From positions 1 to 64,000 of the forward strand of contig NZ_SDPO01000004.1 of assembly GCF_004134865.1 (NCBI RefSeq): DNA of 64,000 nucleotides, given 5' to 3'. The position numbers and the translations under genes were made by a program. Positions 13,340 to 21,489 of the stretch are shown piece by piece. How positions within the stretch are numbered: the stretch's first letter is position 1; each line of letters opens with the position of its first letter. Origin of the DNA: Agromyces fucosus (GTDB lineage: Bacteria; Actinomycetota; Actinomycetes; Actinomycetales; Microbacteriaceae). Below the pieces are notes generated by a model. It did no database searches and was not told where the DNA came from. It saw nothing but the letters and a program-made list of their open reading frames with translations.

Positions 13340-14380
13340 CTAGACCACCATTCCGAACTGCTGGGAGAAGCGGATGTCTCCCTCGACCATTTCGCGCATG
13401 TCCTGCACGTCGTTGCGGAGCATGAGCCCGCGCTCGATGCCCATGCCGAACGCGAACCCGGTGTAGACCTCGGGATCGATGCCGGCCGCCCTCAGCACAT
13501 TGGGGTGCATCATGCCGCAGCCGCCCCACTCGATCCAGCGAGCGCCGCCCTTGAAGGTCGGGTGCCAGAAGTCGAGCTCGGCCGACGGCTCGGTGAAGGG
13601 GAAGAAGCTCGGGCGCAGGCGGATCTTCGCCTCGTCGCCGAAGATCGACTTCACGAAGTGGTCGAGGGTGCCCTTCAGGTGCGCCATCGTGAGGCCCTTG
13701 TCGACGGCGACGCCCTCGAACTGCATGAACACGGGCAGGTGCGTGGCGTCGAACTCGTCGGTTCGGTACACGCGGCCCGGTGCCAGCACGTAGAGCGGCA
13801 GCTCGCGCTCGAGCATCGAGCGGATCTGCACCGGGCTCGTGTGGGTGCGGAGCACGAGGTGCGACTCGGGCGGGTCGACGAAGAAGGTGTCCTGCATGGC
13901 GCGCGCCGGGTGGTCGGCGTCGAAGTTGAGCGCGTCGAAGTTGAACCACTCGCTCTCGACCTCTGGACCCTCGGCGACCTCCCAGCCCATGCCGGTGAAC
14001 ACGTCGCAGACCCGGTCTTGCAGCAGCGAGAGCGGATGCCGCGCGCCCGGCCGGTATCGCGACGCGAGCGCCGTGACATCCACCGTCTCGGCCGCGAGCT
14101 GTGCGGCCGCCTCGGCCTCGACGATCTCGGACTCGCGGGCGGCGAACGCCTGGTTCACCCGGCCGCGGGCACCCCCGACGAGCTTGCCGAGTGCGGCCTT
14201 CTGCTCGTTCGGGACGTTGCGGAGTTCGGCGTTCAGGAGCGCGAGGGCGGACTTCTCGCCCGTGTGCTCGGTGCGGACCTGCTTCAGCGCGGCGGAGTCG
14301 CCGGCCGATGCGATGGCCGCGAGGGCTGCATCGACCGCCGTCTGGACGGCGCTCTCGGTGATTTCACGGGGCTCGGACAC
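13340..14380 (-). CDS. pheS: Phenylalanyl-tRNA synthetase alpha subunit
   Basis: This catalytic subunit of PheRS has 346 residues and starts with GTG. Class II motifs are visible as DTFFVDPPESHLVLRTHTSP (residues ~170-190), the YRTDEFDATHLPVFMQFEG block, and GGCGMMHPNVL plus GFAFGMGIERGLML near the C terminus, where the ATP-binding arginine lies. The N-terminal ~90 residues form the coiled-coil arm. No T-box or leader peptide was recognised upstream; only 37 nt separate it from gluD. Confidence 0.97.
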   Translation of the reverse strand: MSEPREITESAVQTAVDAALAAIASAGDSAALKQVRTEHTGEKSALALLNAELRNVPNEQKAALGKLVGGARGRVNQAFAARESEIVEAEAAAQLAAETVDVTALASRYRPGARHPLSLLQDRVCDVFTGMGWEVAEGPEVESEWFNFDALNFDADHPARAMQDTFFVDPPESHLVLRTHTSPVQIRSMLERELPLYVLAPGRVYRTDEFDATHLPVFMQFEGVAVDKGLTMAHLKGTLDHFVKSIFGDEAKIRLRPSFFPFTEPSAELDFWHPTFKGGARWIEWGGCGMMHPNVLRAAGIDPEVYTGFAFGMGIERGLMLRNDVQDMREMVEGDIRFSQQFGMVV

Positions 14381-14417
14381 GAGAACCGAGTCTACCGGCG
14401 CGATGCGACGCCCCGTG

Positions 14418-15344
14418 TCAGATCCTGCCGGGAGCGTTCCCCATCTGCCGCGCCGCCGCCGACGCCTCGGCGACCAGGATCGCCTGATTCGGGTTGTCGG
14501 GATCGAGCTTCGTCCCGCTCGACTTCGATGCCGTGCGCTTCGAGAGCCAGCGTGCGAACCACGACAGTGAGAGGTTCATGATCAGGTACAGCACGAGGGT
14601 GACGATGAAGAACGAGAACAGGTATCGGTTGCCGTAGAAGGTCGCAAGCTGGTACATGTTCAGCCGCAGCAGCTCGACGTAGCCGACGATCGCTCCGAGC
14701 GAGGTGTCCTTCAGGAGCACCACGAGCTGGGCGACGATGATCGGCAGCATCTGGCGGAACGCCTGCGGGAACTCGACGAGCATCTTCGACTGCAACGGAC
14801 GCATGCCGAGGCTGAGTCCGGCTTCCCGCTGCCCGCGCGGCAGTGCTGCGAGCCCTGCTCGGAGCGCCTCCCCGATGATCGCACCGTTGTAGAGCGAGAG
14901 CGCCGCGACGACCGCCCAGAAGGCACCGGTGTTCAGCACGAGGAGGATGAAGAGCATCATGAGCAGCACGGGCATGCCGCGCACGAACTCGAGCACGACC
15001 GCGGTGGGGATCCTGATCCACGCGATGGCGGAGCTCCGCATGAGCGACAGCAGGATGCCGAGTGCGATCGCGAACACCGATGCCGTGAGCGCCGCACTGA
15101 GCGTGGCCCAGACGCCGGCGGTGAGGATGCGGCTCCACAAGGCGGGGTCGGCGAAGATGTCCCATCGACTCGGGTCGAAGTAGCCGGGAAGCGTGATGCC
15201 GCCGCTCTCGCGCGGCGCCGCGAGGGTCATCACGATCCAGGCGAGGCCGGCGAGGATGAGGACGCCGGCGACGATCGACGAGATCAGCGACCGACGACGC
15301 GCCTTCGGGCCCGGGGCGTCGAAGAGGACGCTCGTTCCGCTCAT
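14418..15344 (-). CDS. gluD: Amino-acid ABC transporter permease (GluD type)
   Basis: This is the second inner-membrane permease of a polar-amino-acid (probably glutamate) importer. The HisM/GlnP-type fold has multiple membrane spans, including a first span at about residues 25-47 (SLISSIVAGVLILAGLAWIV), and the EAA loop GEALRAGLAALPRGQREAGL near residue 180. The start at ATG 15344 overlaps the gluC stop (ATGA); an ATG five codons earlier is less likely. The C-terminal tail after the last span is about 35 residues. Confidence 0.88.
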   Translation of the reverse strand: MSGTSVLFDAPGPKARRRSLISSIVAGVLILAGLAWIVMTLAAPRESGGITLPGYFDPSRWDIFADPALWSRILTAGVWATLSAALTASVFAIALGILLSLMRSSAIAWIRIPTAVVLEFVRGMPVLLMMLFILLVLNTGAFWAVVAALSLYNGAIIGEALRAGLAALPRGQREAGLSLGMRPLQSKMLVEFPQAFRQMLPIIVAQLVVLLKDTSLGAIVGYVELLRLNMYQLATFYGNRYLFSFFIVTLVLYLIMNLSLSWFARWLSKRTASKSSGTKLDPDNPNQAILVAEASAAARQMGNAPGRI

Positions 15345-15988
15345 CGCTGCACCACCCATTTGCGCTCGAGTTGGGCTGCGACCGCACCGAGCGGGATGGT
15401 GATCGCAAGATAGAAGGTCGCTGCACCGAGGAGGATCGCGATGACGGCATCGCCGTTCGCGTTCGCGAGTTCACGCGTGCCGGCGAACAGCTCGAAGACG
15501 AAGAAGGCGCCCGCGACTGAGGTGTTCTTCGTGAGGGCGATGAAGACGTTGATGAGCGGCGGGATCGTCATGCGGAAGGCCTGCGGCAGCACGATGAGGC
15601 CCACGGTCTGTCCGAAACCGAGGCCCACGCTCCGCGCGGCCTCCGCCTGCCCGATCGGCACGCCGTTGATGCCCGACCGCAGCGCCTCGGCCACGAACGG
15701 TGAGGTGTAGACCGCGAGGCCGATCATCGCCGCCGTTGCGAATTCGAGCCGCGATCCGAGGATGGGCAGCACGACCGCGCAGAAGAAGAGCACGAGGGTC
15801 AGCGGGGTGTTCCGCACGAGCTCGGTGTAGACCGTTGCGAAGCCGCGCAGTGAGGCCACCGGCGAGATGCGCATCGCCGCGATGATCGTGCCGAGCACGA
15901 GCGCCGAGAGGCCGCTCACGCCGAGCAGCAGCAAGGTCATGCTGAAGCCGCGCCAGTACGTCGGCAGGTTCTCGATGACGGCGTCCAC
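15341..15988 (-). CDS. gluC: Amino-acid ABC transporter permease (GluC type)
   Basis: This first permease (215 residues, GTG start) of the importer has about five membrane spans and the EAA loop AEALRSGINGVPIGQAEAAR near residue 105, which docks to the ATPase. It is translationally coupled to gluD by an ATGA overlap. A strong hairpin separates it from gluB, which may lower permease synthesis relative to the binding protein. Confidence 0.9.
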   Translation of the reverse strand: MDAVIENLPTYWRGFSMTLLLLGVSGLSALVLGTIIAAMRISPVASLRGFATVYTELVRNTPLTLVLFFCAVVLPILGSRLEFATAAMIGLAVYTSPFVAEALRSGINGVPIGQAEAARSVGLGFGQTVGLIVLPQAFRMTIPPLINVFIALTKNTSVAGAFFVFELFAGTRELANANGDAVIAILLGAATFYLAITIPLGAVAAQLERKWVVQR

Positions 15989-16018
15989 GCGTCTCCGTTC
16001 CGGTCAGTGGGGAGGGCA

Positions 16019-16049
16019 CGCGGCCCGGACGATGCTCGCCCGGGCCGCG
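16019..16049 (-). terminator. Strong hairpin between gluB and gluC
   Basis: CGCGGCCCGG (16019-16028) pairs perfectly with CCGGGCCGCG (16040-16049) around an 11-nt loop, starting 6 nt after the gluB stop. There is no T-tract, and gluCD continue on the same strand. The likely roles are partial termination or protection of gluB mRNA from 3' decay, the usual way solute-binding proteins are made in excess over their permeases. Confidence 0.7.
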
Positions 16050-16055
16050 TTCCGA

Positions 16056-16922
16056 TCAGTAGCGGTCGGGAGCCGGCGGCTCGACGTACGGCAGCACGGT
16101 TCCGGCGGTGGAGTTCCACGCCTCTTCGTAGCGGCCGTCTGCGTAGGCCTCTTCGAGCACGTCGTTGATCCACATGCGGAAGTCGGTGTCGTCCTTCGTC
16201 AGGCCGATGCCGTAGGGCTCTTCGGTGAACGGCTCGCCGACGACCTTGAACTCGCCCTCGTTCTGGGCCGCGAGACCCGCGAGGATGACGTTGTCGGTCG
16301 ACACTGCGACGACGGCGCCGCTGCGGAGCGGCTCGAGGCAGTTGGAGTACGTGTCGGTGAGCACGGGCTCGGCGCCGATCTCGGCGAGCTTCGCGGCCGG
16401 GGTGGAACCCGTGACGGAGCAGACCGGCTGACCGACGAGGTCGTCTTCGCTCTTGATGTCGTCGTTGTCGGCGAGCACGAGGATCGACTGGCCGGCCATG
16501 TAGTACGGCCCGGCGAAGGAGATGACTTCCTTGCGCTTGTCGTTGATCGTGTACGTGGCGACGACGAAGTCGACCTGGCCGTTCTCGATGAACGGCTCGC
16601 GGTTCGCCGAGACCGTCTCGGTCCAGGTGATGTTCTCTTCGTCGATGCCGAGCTCGCTCGCGATGATCTTGGCGATCTCGACGTCGAATCCGACGGGCAC
16701 GCCGTCGGGGCCGACGAGACCGAACAACGGCTGGTCGAACTTCGTGCCGATCGTCACCTTGCCGGCCTCGGACAGCTTCTCCATGGTGCTGCCGGCCGCG
16801 AACGTGGGCGCGGGCTCAGCCGTCGGCTCCTCGGTGGCCTCCCCGCCGCCGCCGGCGCAGCCGGCAAGCGCGAGCGCCGACACCGCAGCTGCTGCGACGA
16901 GTGCGAATCTCATGCGTTTCAT
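16056..16922 (-). CDS. gluB: Glutamate-type solute-binding lipoprotein
   Basis: This extracellular substrate-binding lipoprotein of the ABC importer begins MKRMRFALVAAA with a hydrophobic stretch and a lipobox ALAGC. Cys22 would be acylated and anchored to the outer face of the membrane. A Gly/Glu/Pro-rich linker follows, then a family 3 solute-binding domain (GTKFDQPLFG, VPVGFDVEIAKIIA, VDFVVATYTIND). 288 residues is normal. It is co-transcribed with gluA, C and D. Confidence 0.93.
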   Translation of the reverse strand: MKRMRFALVAAAAVSALALAGCAGGGGEATEEPTAEPAPTFAAGSTMEKLSEAGKVTIGTKFDQPLFGLVGPDGVPVGFDVEIAKIIASELGIDEENITWTETVSANREPFIENGQVDFVVATYTINDKRKEVISFAGPYYMAGQSILVLADNDDIKSEDDLVGQPVCSVTGSTPAAKLAEIGAEPVLTDTYSNCLEPLRSGAVVAVSTDNVILAGLAAQNEGEFKVVGEPFTEEPYGIGLTKDDTDFRMWINDVLEEAYADGRYEEAWNSTAGTVLPYVEPPAPDRY

Positions 16923-16976
16923 GTCTCTGCCTCTTCTCCTGTGTGGTGGTTCCTCGCCGCTCGTGGCAGCGCAGGT

Positions 16977-17765
16977 CTAGTGCTCGAGGATCTTCGACAG
17001 GAAGTCCTGTGCACGCTCGGACTGAGGATTGTCGAAGAACTCGGCGGGCGTCGCCTCTTCGACGATCTTGCCGTCGGCCATGAAGAGCACCCGGTCGGCG
17101 GCCTTCCGGGCGAAGCCCATCTCGTGCGTGACGACGATCATGGTCATGCCGTCTTTGGCCAGACCGATCATGACGTCGAGGACCTCGTTGATCATCTCGG
17201 GGTCGAGCGCGCTCGTCGGCTCGTCCATGAGGATGAGCTTGGGGTTCATCGCGAGCGAACGGGCGATGGCGACACGCTGCTGCTGGCCGCCGGAGAGCTG
17301 GGCCGGGAGCTTCTTGGCCTGGTTCGCCACGCCCACCCGCTCGAGGAGCTTCATCGCCTCCGCCTCGGCGGCCTTGCGCGACATCCGCTTCACCTTGATG
17401 GGCGCGAGGGTGACGTTCTCGAGGACCGTCTTGTGTGCGAACAGGTTGAACGACTGGAACACCATGCCGACGTCGGCACGCAGCTTCGCGAGCGCCGCGC
17501 CCTCTTCGGGCAGCTTCACGCCGTCGATCGCGATCGAGCCCGAGTCGATGGTCTCGAGGCGGTTGATGGCACGGCAGAGCGTCGACTTGCCCGACCCGCT
17601 CGGGCCGATCACGACGACGACCTCGCCGCGGTTGACGACCGTGTTGATGTCGTTGAGCACGTGCAACTCGCCGAAGTGCTTGTCGACGTGGTCGACGACG
17701 ACGAGCGGCTCACCGCGACGCACCGAGATGTTGGAGGTCGGCGGGGCAGGCTGCGTGGGCTCCAT
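16977..17765 (-). CDS. gluA: Amino-acid ABC transporter ATP-binding protein (GluA type)
   Basis: This ATPase powers the importer. In 262 residues it has Walker A (GPSGSGKST, ~residue 55), the Q-loop (MVFQSFNLF), the ABC signature LSGGQQQR (~residue 160) and Walker B (LILMDEPTSALD). It is the first gene of gluABCD, 55 nt downstream of the methyltransferase gene, so it either has its own promoter in that gap or is read through. Placing the transporter between trmH and pheS is unusual. Confidence 0.95.
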   Translation of the reverse strand: MEPTQPAPPTSNISVRRGEPLVVVDHVDKHFGELHVLNDINTVVNRGEVVVVIGPSGSGKSTLCRAINRLETIDSGSIAIDGVKLPEEGAALAKLRADVGMVFQSFNLFAHKTVLENVTLAPIKVKRMSRKAAEAEAMKLLERVGVANQAKKLPAQLSGGQQQRVAIARSLAMNPKLILMDEPTSALDPEMINEVLDVMIGLAKDGMTMIVVTHEMGFARKAADRVLFMADGKIVEEATPAEFFDNPQSERAQDFLSKILEH

Positions 17766-17820
17766 GTCCCCAAGTTACGGCCAGCGGCGGTGTCGCGACA
17801 AGCTGCCGAGCAGTGGTTAC

Positions 17821-18633
17821 CTAACCGTGATCAGCGCTGCGCTGCGCGAAGGCGCTCTCGTAGAGGCAGACGGATGCCGCGGTCGCGAGGTTCATCGACT
17901 CCGCGTGCCCGTATATCGGCACGGTGACCACTCGATCGGCGAGCTCGAGCTGCTCGTCGGGCAGTCCTCTGGCCTCGTTGCCGAACACCCAGGCGGTCGG
18001 CCCGGCGAGCACTCCGTCGTTGCGGGCGGAGAGCAGGTCGTCGCCCTTGACGTCCGCGGCGAGCACCGTGAGGCCGGCGGCCCGTGCCCGCGCGAGCACG
18101 TCGGCGAGCTCGGCGCCGATGGCGACGGGGAGGTGGAAGATCGACCCCGTCGAGGATCGGACGACCTTCGGGTTGTAGAGGTCGACGGTGCGACCGGTGA
18201 AGATGACGGCGTCGGCGCCCGCGGCATCGGCCGCACGCACGATGGTGCCAGCGTTGCCGGGATCGCGCACCTCTTCGAGGATGGCGACGAGCTTCGGCTT
18301 CGCCGCGAACACGTCTTTCACCGCGGTCGGGAACTGGCGGCAGATCGCCACGAAGCCCTGCGGCGTCACCGTGTCGGCCATCGAGTCGAGCACCTCTTCG
18401 GTGACGAACTCGATCTCGACGTCGGAGGAGGCTGCGGCCTCGGCGATTTCGGGGTGGCGTTCGAGCGCGCTCGGTGTCGCGAAGAGCTCGACGACGAGTT
18501 CGGAACGGAAGGTGAGCGCCTCGGCGACCGCCTGGGGGCCCTCGAGCAGGAACATCCCGCTGTCGGCACGTGCTGCCTTGCGGGCGAGCTTCGCTACTGC
18601 GCGCACGCGCGGCGATCGGGGATTCTCGAGCAT
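17821..18633 (-). CDS. TrmH/SpoU-family RNA 2'-O-methyltransferase
   Basis: This SAM-dependent enzyme methylates ribose 2'-OH groups in rRNA or tRNA. The 270 residues comprise an N-terminal RNA-binding substrate domain and a C-terminal SpoU knot. The knot has the three family motifs VRDPGNAGTIVRAADAAG (~residue 125), FGNEARGLP (~residue 215) and PIYGHAESMNLATAASV (~residue 240). It follows rplT in the order infC-rpmI-rplT-trmH that is conserved in actinobacteria, but a strong hairpin lies between. The exact target nucleotide is unknown. Confidence 0.93.
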   Translation of the reverse strand: MLENPRSPRVRAVAKLARKAARADSGMFLLEGPQAVAEALTFRSELVVELFATPSALERHPEIAEAAASSDVEIEFVTEEVLDSMADTVTPQGFVAICRQFPTAVKDVFAAKPKLVAILEEVRDPGNAGTIVRAADAAGADAVIFTGRTVDLYNPKVVRSSTGSIFHLPVAIGAELADVLARARAAGLTVLAADVKGDDLLSARNDGVLAGPTAWVFGNEARGLPDEQLELADRVVTVPIYGHAESMNLATAASVCLYESAFAQRSADHG

Positions 18634-18660
18634 GCCTCCAATTCTATTGGGGGAACGCGG

Positions 18661-18704
18661 AACGGCCCGGCACCCTGCTTGTGCAGCAGAGGTGCCGGGC
18701 CGTT
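18661..18704 (-). terminator. Terminator of infC-rpmI-rplT
   Basis: A perfect 14-bp stem, AACGGCCCGGCACC (18661-18674) with GGTGCCGGGCCGTT (18691-18704), surrounds a 16-nt loop. It lies 19 nt after the rplT stop. There is no T-tract, as is common for actinobacterial terminators. Confidence 0.8.
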
Positions 18705-18722
18705 CGAAGCTGAAGTCGCTGC

Positions 18723-19109
18723 TTACGCGGCGGTCTTCGGGGCCGACGTGTCGGCCGGGAGCGCCTGCTTGGCCGACTCGACCAGCGCGGCGAACGTCGC
18801 GGGCTCGTTGACCGCGAGGTCGGCGAGGATGCGACGGTCGACCTGGATGCCTGCGAGGCCGAGGCCCTGGATCAGGCGGTTGTACGTGAGGCCGTTCGCA
18901 CGCGACGCGGCGTTGATGCGCTGGATCCAGAGGCGACGGAAGTCGCCCTTCTTCTGGCGGCGGTCGCGGTACGCGTAGACGAGGGAGTGGGTGACCTGCT
19001 CCTTGGCCTTGCGGTAGAGACGCGAACGCTGGCCGCGGTAACCACTGGCGCGCTCGAGAATGACCCGGCGCTTCTTGTGGGCGTTGACCGCCCGCTTCAC
19101 TCTTGCCAT
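18723..19109 (-). CDS. rplT: 50S ribosomal protein L20
   Basis: This is an early-assembly protein of the large subunit that binds 23S rRNA. It opens [15 protein letters not shown] and contains the conserved [22 protein letters not shown] block (split here: [11 protein letters not shown], then [11 protein letters not shown]). The 128-residue length includes a short Ala/Thr/Pro tail. It is the last gene of infC-rpmI-rplT; in many bacteria L20 represses this operon through the infC-rpmI leader. Confidence 0.98.
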   Translation of the reverse strand: MARVKRAVNAHKKRRVILERASGYRGQRSRLYRKAKEQVTHSLVYAYRDRRQKKGDFRRLWIQRINAASRANGLTYNRLIQGLGLAGIQVDRRILADLAVNEPATFAALVESAKQALPADTSAPKTAA

Positions 19110-19159
19110 GACTCTGTTTCTTCCTTAATGGGCCTGAATCGGCTGTCTATGCTGCCGGC

Positions 19160-19354
19160 TCAGTGGCCGAGAAGCTTCTTGATGACCTTGGCGTCGGGAG
19201 CCGACACGATCTTGTCCTGGTTCAGACGGGCCTTGCGCTTCGAGGACTTGACCTCGAGGTTGTGGCGCATACCGGCCTGCTGCTTCTTGATCTTGCCGCT
19301 GCCGGTGATCTTGAAGCGCTTCTTGGACCCGGAGTGGGTCTTCTGCTTCGGCAT
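19160..19354 (-). CDS. rpmI: 50S ribosomal protein L35
   Basis: This is a small, very basic 64-residue large-subunit protein. It starts [15 protein letters not shown], the universal L35 signature, and ends VIKKLLGH. The ATG at 19354 has an AAGGAG site 7 nt upstream; a longer frame extending upstream lacks similarity to the family. It sits between infC and rplT. Confidence 0.98.
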   Translation of the reverse strand: MPKQKTHSGSKKRFKITGSGKIKKQQAGMRHNLEVKSSKRKARLNQDKIVSAPDAKVIKKLLGH

Positions 19355-19409
19355 CTCGTATTTCTCCTTGGTTCTGCCGTCACGCGAGTGACGGACGGGG
19401 ATGTTTGGC

Positions 19410-20030
<621 letters not shown>

Positions 20031-20293
20031 GCGTGTTCTCCTCTACTCAAGCTGTTTCGCTCGGTCGGAAGGCGGATGCCGCCCGACGACGAAAGGAGAA
20101 ATCCACGCATGCGTGCACGGAATCCCACCGTGCTTTTTCATGCGGCACCCTACCTACTCCCCCGTCTTGCGACGTGGGAGCGGAGTGCAATGACCCGGTA
20201 ACCTTGATGAAGCGGTATGCGCGGGTGGGAGAATCTCCACTTTCGTACCGGGGTGAAGCCCCGGAGCCCGAAGTAGTCTAGCAGAGGAAATCC
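20031..20293. promoter_or_regulatory. Shared infC / DUF1844 divergent control region
   Basis: This 263-bp gap separates infC (minus) from the DUF1844 gene (plus). On the minus strand TAGACT (20275-20280) is a plausible -10 for infC. It gives a leader of about 240 nt that contains a CCGGGG-CTTCA-CCCCGG-type hairpin near its 5' end. A long leader fits L20/IF-3 autoregulation. For the plus gene a GAGGAAAT ribosome-binding site precedes GTG 20294. No further gene is seen. Confidence 0.45.
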
Positions 20294-20644
20294 GTGAACA
20301 GTAGTTCAGACGAGACCACGGTCGAGGGCGCCACCCGCGACATCGCCGAGGTCCCCGCAGTCGAGATCATCACGACCGCCGCCGTGCACCTCATGAGCGC
20401 CGCCGCCGTGAAGGTCGGGCTGGCCGAAGACCCCGAAGATCAGATCGACCTCGACGAGGCGCGCAAGCTCATCAACGCGCTCGCGGGGCTCATCACGGCC
20501 GGCGCTCCCGAGATCAGCGACATGCACGCGCGCTCGCTGCGCGACGGCCTGCGTTCACTGCAGCTCGCGTTCCGCGAGGCCTCCGTCATTCCCGACCCCA
20601 TCGGCAAGGGTCCCGGCGAGAAGTGGACGGGCCCGGTCAGCTGA
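20294..20644 (+). CDS. DUF1844 domain protein
   Basis: This small acidic protein (116 residues, GTG start) has the DUF1844 core VEIITTAAVHLMSAAAVKVGL followed by IDLDEARKLINALAGLI and EISDMHARSLRDGLRSLQLAF. The core is mostly helical. It is encoded divergently from infC, as is usual in actinobacteria. The molecular function is unknown. It is followed by convergent nei. Confidence 0.9.
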   Translation: MNSSSDETTVEGATRDIAEVPAVEIITTAAVHLMSAAAVKVGLAEDPEDQIDLDEARKLINALAGLITAGAPEISDMHARSLRDGLRSLQLAFREASVIPDPIGKGPGEKWTGPVS

Positions 20645-20710
20645 TCGACCGGCCGCTGACCTGAACGGATTCGAGCATCGAGACCGACCAGGCGGCTGAC
20701 TGACTGCACG

Positions 20711-21487
20711 CTAGCGCTGGCAGTTCGGGCACCACCAGGTCTCGCGCAGTTCGAGCTCGGTGCGCCCGAGGCGCCCGTGCTCGATGAGCGTGCCGCAACG
20801 CCGACAGGCCTCGCCGCCTCGGCCGTAGACCCAGAGCTGCCGGCCGCGATGCGTGTCACCGGTCGTCGTGCGCACCGCACGATCGCGGTTGGCACGGATG
20901 ACCCGACTCGCGAGCGCCACGAGTGGTACGAGCTCGACGTCGCCGACGGGCCGGGCCGGCAGGATGCCGCGGAGGAAGCACAGCTCGTTGACGTAGACGT
21001 TGCCGAGCCCCGCGAGATTGCGCTGCTCGGCGAGGGCCACGGCGACGGGCGTCTCGGGCGAACTCGCGAGCCGGCGCACGGCTTCCTCGGCATCCCAGTC
21101 GGGACCGAGCAGGTCGGGGCCGAGATAGGCGAGCCGCTCGGTCTCGTCGGCGGCACCGAACAGCTCGAGGGTGCCGAGGTCGAAGCCGACGGCCGAGGCA
21201 TCCGGCACCTCGATGATCGCGCGCGCCTGCCAGGCGGGTCGTCGCCACGGTTCACCCGGGCGGAACACGCGCCACTCCCCCTCCATCTTCAGGTGCGAGT
21301 GCACGACGACCTCGCCGATGCGCATCAGGAGGTGCTTGCCGCGGCTCGCGACGGAATGCACCGGCTCGCCGGCCAGGTCGACCTCGGCCAGCGCGGGCAC
21401 CCGGAAGTCGGTGCGGGTCACCGCGCGACCGGCGAGCGCCTCATCGAGCCGGCGAGCGGCCCGGTACACGGTGTCACCCTCTGGCAT
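20711..21487 (-). CDS. nei: Endonuclease VIII-like DNA glycosylase (Fpg/Nei family)
   Basis: This bifunctional glycosylase/AP lyase acts on oxidised bases. The N terminus PEGDTVYRAARRLDEAL has the catalytic Pro2 and Glu3. The H2TH region is around NLAGLGNVYVNELCFLRG (residues ~155-170). A C-terminal zinc finger is seen as CRRCGTLIEHG...WWCPNCQR (four cysteines). PEGDT rather than PELPE places it with Nei, not MutM. It is 2 nt downstream of lhr, so the two form a repair operon. Confidence 0.93.
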   Translation of the reverse strand: MPEGDTVYRAARRLDEALAGRAVTRTDFRVPALAEVDLAGEPVHSVASRGKHLLMRIGEVVVHSHLKMEGEWRVFRPGEPWRRPAWQARAIIEVPDASAVGFDLGTLELFGAADETERLAYLGPDLLGPDWDAEEAVRRLASSPETPVAVALAEQRNLAGLGNVYVNELCFLRGILPARPVGDVELVPLVALASRVIRANRDRAVRTTTGDTHRGRQLWVYGRGGEACRRCGTLIEHGRLGRTELELRETWWCPNCQR

Positions 21488-21489
21488 CG

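Noticed and set aside
11270-14581. 1103-codon plus-strand open frame opposite pheT-pheS
   Set aside because: No recognisable motifs, and the composition mirrors the opposite-strand genes. The minus strand encodes clear PheRS subunits.
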